DNA of 8,400 nt from Firmicutes bacterium UBA2296 (GTDB lineage Bacteria > Bacillota > UBA994), in contig DDWC01000083.1 in NCBI GenBank assembly GCA_002345475.1, positions 1-8,400 on the forward strand, read 5' to 3'. A program made the translations under genes and the position numbers. Position 1 is the stretch's first letter, and every line of letters starts with the position of its first letter. The notes under the pieces were generated by a model. It saw nothing but the letters and a program-made list of their open reading frames with translations. It did not search any database and was not told the DNA's origin. This document shows, one piece after another, positions 1 to 5,997 of this stretch.

Positions 1-162
1 GTGCCGCGCCAGGTCAGCGGCGAAAATCGCTGCTCCCCGCAAGACACATACCAGCAGAACCTCTTCATCGCCGTAATCATGGCTAATTTGCTGTCCCAAC
101 TCTCCTACTCTGCGTGCTATATCAGTGGCATCGATCAGGACTCTCATTTCGTGCTTATCCAT
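1..162 (-). CDS. hpt: Hypoxanthine-guanine phosphoribosyltransferase, N-terminal part (cut by window edge)
   Basis: Only the first 54 codons are present; the gene continues past the left edge. The visible protein starts MDKHEMRVLIDATDIARRVG and goes on through ELGQQISHDYG to VLLVCVLRGAAIFAADL. This matches the conserved N-terminus of bacterial Hpt: the VLI start of the first strand, the helix ending in I..DY, and the V.VLRG.. strand-turn that helps bind the pyrophosphate of PRPP. By family, the cytosolic enzyme salvages hypoxanthine and guanine to IMP and GMP using PRPP. The PRPP-binding loop and catalytic aspartate lie outside the window. The ATG at 160-162 has an AGGAGG ribosome site 8-9 bases upstream (about 171-176), inside the end of tilS. 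The start overlaps the tilS stop by 8 bases (ATGGATAA), so translation is probably coupled. tilS-hpt adjacency is common in Firmicutes, which supports the call. Confidence 0.93.
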   Translation of the reverse strand, partial: MDKHEMRVLIDATDIARRVGELGQQISHDYGDEEVLLVCVLRGAAIFAADLARH

Positions 163-1531
163 CGCTACGTCCTCCTAAGTGCAAACTCAACGCCGTCACT
201 CTGCTTCCTGCTGCAGGCTCAAAGCCGTGGGCTACGCGTCCGCCTGGTGTCCAAACTACAGTATCTCCGCATAACACCACCGGCCATGCGCCGCGCAACC
301 AGAGAGGGACACCCGCCTCAGACATCACGTCCTGCAGCTTGCGCTGACCCGAAAATCCACTGGGTCGGTAGCGATCCCCGGGCAGACGGCTCCGCACCGA
401 AAGTTCTGAGCCTAGGAAACTGACTTGCACACACCATTCGCCTGCGTCCGATGCATCGCTGTCAGCTCTGGCTCTCAGTTGCATGCCGCCGGGCAAGGAC
501 ACTTCTCCGGGTACTGGCAAACGTAGCCGGTACGGAGTCTCGCTTAGGTCAGCCTTGGTCATAACTATGCCGCGCTTATTTCGCACGGCTAGAATCCCCC
601 GAGGCAGTTCAATCATGCGCCCCGGTTGCTTCGTCAAAAGGCCCAGCACATATTCCACATGAATCACATCCAGATCTGAACTGTCGCCGCACATAGTGAG
701 CCACGCGCGACGCACCAGGCGGCGTTGCATGGCTACGTGGGATGCAAAAAGCACCTCACTGGATATAATTACGACATCGCCATCGGCTTCTACACCATCA
801 GACCACAGCGCTTCTGTAAGCCGATGCAGCTGTTCGTCTTCATCGCGCAACAAATCTGCCGAGCGAGCAATGGCCTCCACCACCTGTGGGCTGATGCTGT
901 GAAGGAGCGGCATCACTCTGTTGCGCAGCAGATTGCGGGAGTAGTAATCCTTGTCGTTGGAAGAATCGGTACGGTATGAGATACCCCGCTCCTCCAGATA
1001 ACTCACCAGAGCTTCCCTGCGCTCAGCAAGCAGAGGGCGCACCAGTCGCAGACCCACCAGTGAAGTCACCGGAGACATACCTGAAAGCCCCCCGGCTCCG
1101 CTGCCTCTCAGCAGGTGCAGGAGCACAGTCTCAGCCTGATCGTCCTTATGATGTCCCAGGGCCACGGTGGCGGCTCCCTCAAGTTCAGCCACTTCCCGGT
1201 AGAACCTCAAACGTTCCCTGCGGGATACGTCCTGAGCTGATCCCCCCCGTTCCTTGAGCAGAGCCGGGATATCTAGAAAGCGCGCGAGACAGGGCACTCC
1301 CCACTGTTCACAGAGCGCCTCTACAAAAGCAGCGTCCGCGTCAGACTCGGCGCCACGGAAACCATGGTTCACGTGCACCGCAAACAACGCAATGGAGAGG
1401 TGTTCGCGTAGTTCACAAAGAATCGACAACAAAGCCACCGAATCGGCCCCGCCGGACACAGCCACCAATACCTTTTCTCCGGGATTGAAAAGGCGATGTT
1501 GCCGGCAGTAGGACAGCACTCGTTCCCGCAT
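155..1531 (-). CDS. tilS: tRNA(Ile)-lysidine synthetase TilS
   Basis: 458 residues, the length of a full TilS with its C-terminal domain. By family it uses ATP to attach lysine to C34 of the CAU-anticodon tRNA-Ile, so that the tRNA reads AUA instead of AUG; it is usually essential. Visible motifs in order: the PP-loop SGGADS (26-31) for ATP, HVNHGFRG (53-60), GHHKDDQAET (126-135), the glycine-rich RGSGAGGLSGM (142-152), RPLL (165-168), and RTDSSN followed by the SRNLLRNR segment (187-205). The C-terminal substrate-binding domain (about 377-440) shows SRLPGDRYRP and RKLQDVM. The ATG at 1529-1531 has GGAGG at 1538-1542 with a 6-base spacer, and a TATAAT box lies just upstream. The frame is intact. 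The stop overlaps the hpt start, and both probably form one transcript with its own promoter, separated from the upstream CHR gene by a terminator. Confidence 0.97.
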   Translation of the reverse strand: MRERVLSYCRQHRLFNPGEKVLVAVSGGADSVALLSILCELREHLSIALFAVHVNHGFRGAESDADAAFVEALCEQWGVPCLARFLDIPALLKERGGSAQDVSRRERLRFYREVAELEGAATVALGHHKDDQAETVLLHLLRGSGAGGLSGMSPVTSLVGLRLVRPLLAERREALVSYLEERGISYRTDSSNDKDYYSRNLLRNRVMPLLHSISPQVVEAIARSADLLRDEDEQLHRLTEALWSDGVEADGDVVIISSEVLFASHVAMQRRLVRRAWLTMCGDSSDLDVIHVEYVLGLLTKQPGRMIELPRGILAVRNKRGIVMTKADLSETPYRLRLPVPGEVSLPGGMQLRARADSDASDAGEWCVQVSFLGSELSVRSRLPGDRYRPSGFSGQRKLQDVMSEAGVPLWLRGAWPVVLCGDTVVWTPGGRVAHGFEPAAGSRVTALSLHLGGRSDG

Positions 1532-1567
1532 GTCGTACCTCCGAACAAAGACATACTCTACTATAAC

Positions 1568-1573
1568 ATTATA
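1568..1573 (-). promoter_or_regulatory. Probable -10 box of the tilS-hpt promoter
   Basis: A perfect TATAAT on the minus strand lies about 37 bases before the tilS ATG, in the AT-rich stretch between the CHR-gene terminator and tilS. No good -35 box lies at 16-18 bases: the hexamers there read GACTGT, CGACTG or GCGACT, which match TTGACA poorly. A transcription start near 1561 would give a leader of about 30 bases containing the GGAGG ribosome site. The placement after a terminator supports a real promoter; the weak -35 lowers certainty. Confidence 0.55.
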
Positions 1574-1603
1574 CAGAAATATGCAAAAGACAGTCGCCAG
1601 AAG

Positions 1604-1631
1604 TAAAACGGCCCTCCAGTGTCAGAGGGCC
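1604..1631 (-). terminator. Intrinsic terminator after the CHR-family gene
   Basis: On the minus strand a 7-bp GC-rich stem (GGCCCTC with GAGGGCC, 1625-1631 and 1610-1616) closes an 8-base loop. It is followed at once by a short T-rich run (GTTTTACTT). It starts 7 bases after the CHR-gene stop and precedes the tilS promoter, exactly where a Rho-independent terminator would separate the two units. On the plus strand the stem is not followed by T residues, so it acts in one direction. Confidence 0.8.
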
Positions 1632-1638
1632 ACAGAGG

Positions 1639-2166
1639 TCACCGCATGAAAAGAGCTCCAAAGGCCAGGGTGGAGACCACCACTGCTGCCGGGTGCACAT
1701 TGAGGAACTTCATGGCAACAAATGTAATCACGGCAATGGCATAGGGCAGCACGCTGCCGAAGGATGAAGGATACATGTCCATGATGAGCATGAACAGTAG
1801 CACTATTACCAAAGGTTTGACCGCCCTGATCATCCCGGCTATATAGGGATTGCCTTTGAGCAGGTCCAGAACTGAATAGAGCAGAATCATGGCAATAAAG
1901 GTCGGGCCCACCATCCCGAACAGAGCTGACAGGGCGCCGGGTATGCCCGCCACTTTGTAGCCGATGTACCCAGCCATTTTGGTGGCGATTGGCCCCGGCA
2001 GGGCGTTGCCCAGTGCCAGAACTTCGGCAAACTCATCCACCGTCATCCAGGCGTAGTTGTTTACCACCTCAAGTTGTACCAGGGGTATCGACGAAGGTCC
2101 TCCGCCGTAACCCAGAATACCTGCCCGTCCAAAGGCCAGGAACAAATGCCATAGTTTTACCAGCAC
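1639..2166 (-). CDS. Short-chain CHR-domain (chromate transporter family) membrane protein
   Basis: 175 residues, one CHR domain, the size of the short monodomain members of the ChrA family. Sequence signs are the N-terminal FGRAGILGYGGGPSS (12-26), the LGNALPGPIATKMAGYIGY segment (52-70) with the family's PGP motif, and hydrophobic segments at about 75-100, 108-131 and 138-172. Family members are linked to chromate efflux, but many have no tested substrate, so chromate is inferred from the family name only. Short CHR proteins usually occur as adjacent pairs with opposite membrane orientation; here the neighbours are an M24 protein and tilS, and no second copy is in the window. The start is GTG at 2164-2166 with AGGAGG at 2175-2180 and an 8-base spacer. 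The gene has its own extended -10 promoter and a terminator right after the stop, so it can be transcribed alone or by read-through from the asparaginase unit 90 bases upstream. Confidence 0.9.
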   Translation of the reverse strand: MLVKLWHLFLAFGRAGILGYGGGPSSIPLVQLEVVNNYAWMTVDEFAEVLALGNALPGPIATKMAGYIGYKVAGIPGALSALFGMVGPTFIAMILLYSVLDLLKGNPYIAGMIRAVKPLVIVLLFMLIMDMYPSSFGSVLPYAIAVITFVAMKFLNVHPAAVVVSTLAFGALFMR

Positions 2167-2208
2167 TATTACTTCCTCCTGTCACACGAACTTTAGCTAT
2201 GCAAAATG

Positions 2209-2217
2209 ATTATAACA
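2209..2217 (-). promoter_or_regulatory. Extended -10 promoter of the CHR-family gene
   Basis: The minus strand reads TGTTATAAT, an exact extended -10 element (TGnTATAAT), in the 89-base gap between the M24 stop and the CHR gene's GTG start. A start of transcription near 2202 would leave a leader of about 35 bases holding the AGGAGG site. No clear -35 is seen, which extended -10 promoters can do without. A 10-base palindrome (AAGACGTCTT, 2244-2253) lies about 30 bases upstream of the element and could be an operator; this is a guess. Confidence 0.6.
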
Positions 2218-2255
2218 CCGCGCTCTCACAGAATACAGTATACAAGACGTCTTTT

Positions 2256-3641
2256 CTATCCCCGCAGCGTCAGTATCACACTGTTATCCAGCATATACGG
2301 ATGGTATAGCGCCGGTATGTTCGAGAGGGGTAGCACGCAGTCGCTGATGTTTATACCCAGTGTCTCGCGCATAAAGGTTTTTCTGCGCTCTATTCTCCTG
2401 GCCACGGCAGGGTGCCGCCGCCGCAGAGCGTCGCGCAATGCCTCATCAGCGATAATCACACCGTCTTCCACGATAGCCTGCATAAAGGGATTGCTGCGCG
2501 CCGCGATGATATCGCATTGCAGGTAGTGCCCTGATACAATTTCATGCTCTGACCCGGCGAAAAACGGCGAGTTCACCCACTCGTCTGTGGCAATGTTGTG
2601 GCCAGGGTTCAGGTAAAGGCCAAACCGCTCACGGTCGCCGAGGATGTCCATTACGCCAGAGTAGATACTTCCTGCAACAGCGCCTATCTCCAGCGCCTCG
2701 TACCAGCCGGCAATAGCTCCGAAATAAGGGAAGTAGAAGTCCTCCACAGCATTCTGCCACGGGCCGCGCAAGCTCTGCGGACCATAGACGGCCAGTCCCG
2801 AGCGAGCCACGAGACTACCCCGGATGGCATAGCATACAGTGACGGGGTCACCCTCGCTGAGCTCTCTTTGCCCTGGGCTGCGCAGACCCAGCTTTACATT
2901 TGTCTCCCCAAAGTTAACTATGGGGAACATGTTGATCGGAGAAGCATCATAGCGGGCGTTCCGCGAGGCCTCAAGTTCACTGATCCCCGGGCGGAGGCCG
3001 CTGATGATATTGTGCACTGCCAGAGAAGTCCTGTTGGCCGCATTTTCATAGTAGGCGATCTCCTCCGGAGTGCGTATGCGCAGCCTTAGGCCATATGACA
3101 GGTGGGTCAGAGCATCAGTGAAGTTGAAGGCATTCTGGTAACCGACCAGACGCCTGACTTCATCGACAATATAGGAAGGTATATCGCTGGTTTGGGGGTG
3201 GCCGTAGTACTTGATGCCGATAAGGCCCACCGTAGCCCCGTCTCCTATACCGCATTCAGCGAGTATGTCGCAGAGAGATTGAGATTTTTCTCGAGGCTGG
3301 CCTTGCAGACTGAAATCCTGAAACAGGACTCTGTTAATGCTGAGAGGGCTCAGTTGAGAATAACCGTAGCATTCATTCCCCAGCAAGAGGGTCAGCCGCC
3401 CGGACGTTTCAATCAGTAGCAGTGATTCTTCAAAGCGGGGGTCAAACCCCGTCAGGTACTCTATATTTGCGAAGTGTTCCCTGTCGCCGTAGACAACAGC
3501 GTGGGTTATTCCTCGTACCTGCATCATGCCAAGCAGAGCTTCTACCCGGGATTCAAGCTCGTCTTTAGTGAAATAGACCAGATCACTCTCTTCCTGCTCA
3601 ACCGGATAGGCCGACAGCGCTTCTATTCCTGCTTTTCTCAT
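2256..3641 (-). CDS. M24 family (aminopeptidase P/creatinase-fold) protein, probably catalytically altered
   Basis: 461 residues with the two-domain layout of Xaa-Pro peptidases. A creatinase-like N-terminal domain (about 25-170) includes ANIEYLTGFDPRFEE (58-72). A pita-bread M24 domain (about 186-400) begins with the typical RIRTPEEIAYYENAANR helix (188-204) and has RPGISELEA (217-225). Active members hold two metal ions with Asp, Asp, His, Glu, Glu. Here the region that should read roughly D.G..Y.GY.SD is VCYAIRGSLVARSGLAV (269-285), with no aspartate, and the usual substrate His before it is absent (near K250-R254). His348 (PGHNI), Asp377 (where Glu is usual) and Glu392 (VEDGV) could be the remaining ligand positions. 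By eye it therefore looks like a pseudo-peptidase or a divergent enzyme; aminopeptidase activity should not be assumed. No signal peptide is seen. Its ATG overlaps the asparaginase stop by 4 bases (ATGA) with no good ribosome site, so translation is probably coupled to that gene. Confidence 0.85.
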   Translation of the reverse strand: MRKAGIEALSAYPVEQEESDLVYFTKDELESRVEALLGMMQVRGITHAVVYGDREHFANIEYLTGFDPRFEESLLLIETSGRLTLLLGNECYGYSQLSPLSINRVLFQDFSLQGQPREKSQSLCDILAECGIGDGATVGLIGIKYYGHPQTSDIPSYIVDEVRRLVGYQNAFNFTDALTHLSYGLRLRIRTPEEIAYYENAANRTSLAVHNIISGLRPGISELEASRNARYDASPINMFPIVNFGETNVKLGLRSPGQRELSEGDPVTVCYAIRGSLVARSGLAVYGPQSLRGPWQNAVEDFYFPYFGAIAGWYEALEIGAVAGSIYSGVMDILGDRERFGLYLNPGHNIATDEWVNSPFFAGSEHEIVSGHYLQCDIIAARSNPFMQAIVEDGVIIADEALRDALRRRHPAVARRIERRKTFMRETLGINISDCVLPLSNIPALYHPYMLDNSVILTLRG

Positions 3642-4666
3642 GCGTCACTCTGCGCAGAGCTCTGCAGCCTCAAAACCGACTTCACTTCGCCCACCACATC
3701 CTGCCGATGGTTGCGCAGGATAGGGTTGGCCAGTGCTTTAAGCTCGGCCACCTGCTCTTCGTTAAGCATGCCAAGTTGCTGCAAAGCGTCAGTGATGACA
3801 GGAGCAGGGCCCCTGTGGTCATGGCCATCTTCCGTCTTCATGGCGATACCGAGGCCCTGCGACGGTATCCCCACACAATATACTCCCTCAGCTCCACCTT
3901 TGGAAAAGAGCTGACCCCTGCCGACACGCATCAGTTCGCTGCAAAAACGGTTGGTTCCCGCGACCATAAAGGGCTCAGCCGTCATTGCCCTGATCACTCG
4001 CTTCGCGGCCTCCTGGGTCGCTTCAGGCAAATCCACTGGCTTGGCCAGACGGGCAAACGCCAGAGCCATGTGGAAGACAGACATGCCGTGCACAGGAACT
4101 CCGCAGCCGTCTACACCTATGGCTATTTCTCCGGGGGACAATGTAGTCACCTCGGCCACTTTGCCGAGCAGCATTTGCTGGAGTGGGTGCCAAAGTGCTG
4201 TGTAATCGGCAATATCCCAGCCGTAGTAGCGGCACAAAGCCAGCATGCCGCTGTGCTTGCCCGAACAATTGCAGTGAACCTCTGAAATCCCCTCGCCACG
4301 CCGCAACATGGCCTGGGTCGTGGCAAGATCCAGCGGCCAGTGAGTACCACACTGAAGAGCCTCTTCCGCAAGGCCTATCTTTGCCAGCACACTTCTCACT
4401 GCCGCTACGTGTCTCGTCTCACCGCTATGAGAAGCGCATATCACTGCCAGTTCCTCATCGCTAAATCCAAAATGATCGGCAGCGCCAGATTCCACGATAG
4501 GAAGTGCTTGTATAGGTTTGGCCGAAGATCGCAGGTAAGTGATCTTCTCCCTGGGCGCTCCTGCGTAATATAGAAGCCGACCCTGCCAGTCAACTACTGC
4601 CAGATCACCGCGGTGAATGCTCTCTACCAGGCCGCCCCTTACCACATGAACCATTACTTCAGACAT
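3638..4666 (-). CDS. L-asparaginase II, Rhizobium etli type (Asparaginase_II family)
   Basis: 342 residues from the preferred start. This family, unrelated to the E. coli type I/II enzymes, hydrolyses asparagine to aspartate and ammonia. The hallmark motifs are present: RSSAKPIQ (46-53), ASHSGE (78-83), HCNCSGKHSGML (131-142), GVDGCGVPVH (184-193) and FSKGGAEG (254-261). Counting from this start, Ser47, Lys50, Ser79, Cys134, Lys137, Asp186, Cys188 and Lys256 correspond to the catalytic serines and lysines and the zinc-binding Cys/Lys/Cys set that I recall for the R. etli enzyme, so the active site looks complete. No signal peptide; cytosolic. An in-frame ATG at 4690 would add 8 residues, but it has no ribosome site and sits at the likely transcription start. 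ATG 4664-4666 has GAGGGAG 9 bases upstream and gives residue numbers within one of the R. etli enzyme. The stop overlaps the next gene's start (ATGA). Confidence 0.93.
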   Translation of the reverse strand: MSEVMVHVVRGGLVESIHRGDLAVVDWQGRLLYYAGAPREKITYLRSSAKPIQALPIVESGAADHFGFSDEELAVICASHSGETRHVAAVRSVLAKIGLAEEALQCGTHWPLDLATTQAMLRRGEGISEVHCNCSGKHSGMLALCRYYGWDIADYTALWHPLQQMLLGKVAEVTTLSPGEIAIGVDGCGVPVHGMSVFHMALAFARLAKPVDLPEATQEAAKRVIRAMTAEPFMVAGTNRFCSELMRVGRGQLFSKGGAEGVYCVGIPSQGLGIAMKTEDGHDHRGPAPVITDALQQLGMLNEEQVAELKALANPILRNHRQDVVGEVKSVLRLQSSAQSDA

Positions 4667-4675
4667 TACACTCAT

Positions 4676-4682
4676 CTCCCTC
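4676..4682 (-). promoter_or_regulatory. Ribosome binding site that decides the asparaginase start
   Basis: GAGGGAG on the minus strand lies 9 bases before ATG 4664-4666 but directly touches the in-frame ATG at 4673-4675. It is downstream of the longest possible start at 4690. It therefore favours 4666 as the real start. Confidence 0.6.
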
Positions 4683-4698
4683 GTTGACATACAAGGAG

Positions 4699-4704
4699 AT
4701 TATA
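4699..4704 (-). promoter_or_regulatory. Probable -10 box of the asparaginase-M24 promoter
   Basis: An exact TATAAT on the minus strand, 32 bases before the preferred asparaginase start. Transcription would begin near 4692, leaving a leader of about 26 bases. No good -35 is seen at 16-18 bases; the nearest partial match, GCGACA (4726-4731), has a spacer of 21 bases, which is too long. An activator or an alternative arrangement is possible. Confidence 0.5.
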
Positions 4705-4945
4705 CACCATATTTGCGGGCAGAGTTGTCGCATGTCTCCTGTCACTTGTCGTCGGGCCCCAAAGCGAGTAAGACGCCAGACGACAGGCGCCAGGACAATC
4801 GACGGACTCCTGGCTCCTGGTGGTGGCAGCTAATAGAGCCTCAGTCTCGCCGAAACTACCCATGAAGAACGAAAAACTGGGAATGGACGCACGCATATTG
4901 CGGTTTACCCTGCCAGGAGCTAAGAGCTGACAACCAGGAGTCCCG
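4705..4945. other. Gene-free spacer with nested inverted repeats
   Basis: With the flanking hairpin this is the only stretch above 300 bases without a convincing gene (5007 to 4667). It contains a 10-bp inverted repeat (GGACTCCTGG 4804-4813 with CCAGGAGTCC 4934-4943), which encloses an 8-bp one (GCTCCTGG 4813-4820 with CCAGGAGC 4913-4920). A separate 7-bp pair (TGTCGTC 4747-4753 with GACGACA 4779-4785) has a loop of 25 bases. The repeats could fold on either strand as RNA. I recognise no known riboswitch or T-box core. It may be an untranslated leader, a small RNA or a decayed interspersed element; the sequence alone does not decide. Confidence 0.45.
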
Positions 4946-4950
4946 GCATA

Positions 4951-4996
4951 CGCCAAGGAGAGCCCCCACCGCACCGGGTAGGGGCTCTCCTTGGCG
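4951..4996 (-). terminator. Large perfect hairpin after dppF-like gene, possible terminator
   Basis: A perfect 16-bp inverted repeat (4951-4966 with 4981-4996, arm CGCCAAGGAGAGCCCC) around a 14-base loop begins 11 bases after the dppF-like stop codon. The position and stability suggest transcript end formation or protection of the 3' end. Neither strand shows a T run after the stem, so it is not a canonical intrinsic terminator. The arm also contains AAGGAGAG on the minus strand, a ribosome-site-like sequence that would be sequestered in the stem. Confidence 0.5.
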
Positions 4997-5007
4997 TGAC
5001 GACAGCG

Positions 5008-5997
5008 CTATTTCACAATATGGCAGGCTACCATGTGTCCAGGCTTGGCTTCGCGCCACTCGGGAACTTCTTCCTTACAGATGGGTTCAGCGTAGGGACA
5101 TCTGGTATGGAACCTGCAGCCCGACGGTGGATCGATGGGACTGGGCACGTCTCCAGATACTGCGATGCGCTCGCGTTGGCGACGAGGGTTAGGTTGAGGT
5201 ATGGCTGAAAGCAATATCTGTGTGTACGGATGCAAGGGATCTGAATAGAGGTCCTGGGATGAAGCCAGTTCAGCCAGGCGACCAAGATACATAACGCCCA
5301 CCCTATCACTGATGTGACGCACGACCGAAAGGTTGTGGGCGATGAACATGTATGTCAGATCAAACTCCCCCTGCAGATCCTCAAGGAGGTTGAGCACCTG
5401 TGACTGGATTGAAACGTCAAGGGCCGAGACTGGCTCGTCACAGACTATGAGTTTCGGGTTCAGTGCCAGAGCGCGGGCTATGCCAATGCGCTGACGCTGG
5501 CCTCCGCTAAACTCATGAGGGTAGCGCCGGTAATGGTATGACGCCAGACCAACCACTTCCAGCAACTCCTGAACGCGTTTCTCGCGGCCCTTGCCGTCCG
5601 CTATGCCGTGAATCAGCAACGGCTCACCGATAATCTGTCCCACCGTTAGACGCGGATTAAGCGAAGAATAGGGATCCTGGAATATTATCTGCATGTCCCG
5701 TCGTTGTCTGCGCATCTCTTCGCGACTGAGCTTGAGGATGTTGCGACCTTCGAACTCCACTACGCCTGAAGTGGGTTCCTGCAAGCGCAACACTGAACGG
5801 GCCGTCGTGGTTTTGCCGCATCCACTTTCACCTACCAGGCCCAGGGTCTCGCCCTTATGCACCTGGAAGCTTACTCCATCAACCGCCTTGACATGGTTGA
5901 CCACTCGCTTAAAGAAGCCGGCCTTAATGGGAAAGTACTTAACAAGATCCTCAACATTGAGGAGAACCTGGCCTATCTCTTTGTTGGCGCTACTCAT
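5008..5997 (-). CDS. Dipeptide/oligopeptide ABC transporter ATPase, DppF/OppF-like
   Basis: 329 residues, normal for this family. It is one of the two ATPases that power import of peptides (some relatives import nickel or other solutes) through a pair of inner-membrane permeases. Motifs: Walker A GESGCGKT (56-63), Q-loop FQDPYSSLNPRLTVG (106-120), signature SGGQRQR (164-170), Walker B LIVCDEP (183-189), D-loop SALD (191-194) and switch His221. The C-terminal oligo_HPY extension has LHPYTQILLSAIP (255-267) and cysteines 294, 300, 307 and 325, a pattern that in this family can bind an iron-sulfur cluster. The N-terminal YFPIKAGFFKR stretch (21-31) is typical of the F subunit rather than D. The ATG overlaps the preceding ATPase stop by 4 bases (ATGA), and AGGAGG lies at 6005-6010 with a 7-base spacer. 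All ATPase residues are intact. The substrate cannot be named without the binding protein. Confidence 0.95.
   Translation of the reverse strand: MSSANKEIGQVLLNVEDLVKYFPIKAGFFKRVVNHVKAVDGVSFQVHKGETLGLVGESGCGKTTTARSVLRLQEPTSGVVEFEGRNILKLSREEMRRQRRDMQIIFQDPYSSLNPRLTVGQIIGEPLLIHGIADGKGREKRVQELLEVVGLASYHYRRYPHEFSGGQRQRIGIARALALNPKLIVCDEPVSALDVSIQSQVLNLLEDLQGEFDLTYMFIAHNLSVVRHISDRVGVMYLGRLAELASSQDLYSDPLHPYTQILLSAIPQPNPRRQRERIAVSGDVPSPIDPPSGCRFHTRCPYAEPICKEEVPEWREAKPGHMVACHIVK

Noticed and set aside
1..423. Plus-strand open frame of about 140 codons at the left edge
   Set aside because: It is antisense to hpt and the end of tilS, both of which have clear family motifs; no ribosome site or recognisable domain on the plus strand.
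3707..4285. Plus-strand open frame of about 190 codons opposite the asparaginase
   Set aside because: It is a shadow of a gene with complete active-site motifs on the other strand; the sequence shows no domain or ribosome site.
4747..4820. Possible CRISPR or tandem repeat suggested by recurring CTCCTGG words
   Set aside because: The repeats are short, few, irregularly spaced and mostly inverted; no direct repeat-spacer periodicity is present.
4672..4974. Minus-strand 100-codon frame across the spacer before the asparaginase
   Set aside because: It would begin with GTG in the loop of the large hairpin, spans the inverted repeats and the TATAAT box, has no recognisable domain and would end inside the asparaginase ribosome site. 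Chance open frame is more likely.
4705..5007. T-box or amino-acid riboswitch before the asparaginase
   Set aside because: No T-box core (TGGNACCGCG-like) or other known aptamer core is visible, and the probable promoter lies downstream of the structure, so it would not be in the asparaginase leader.
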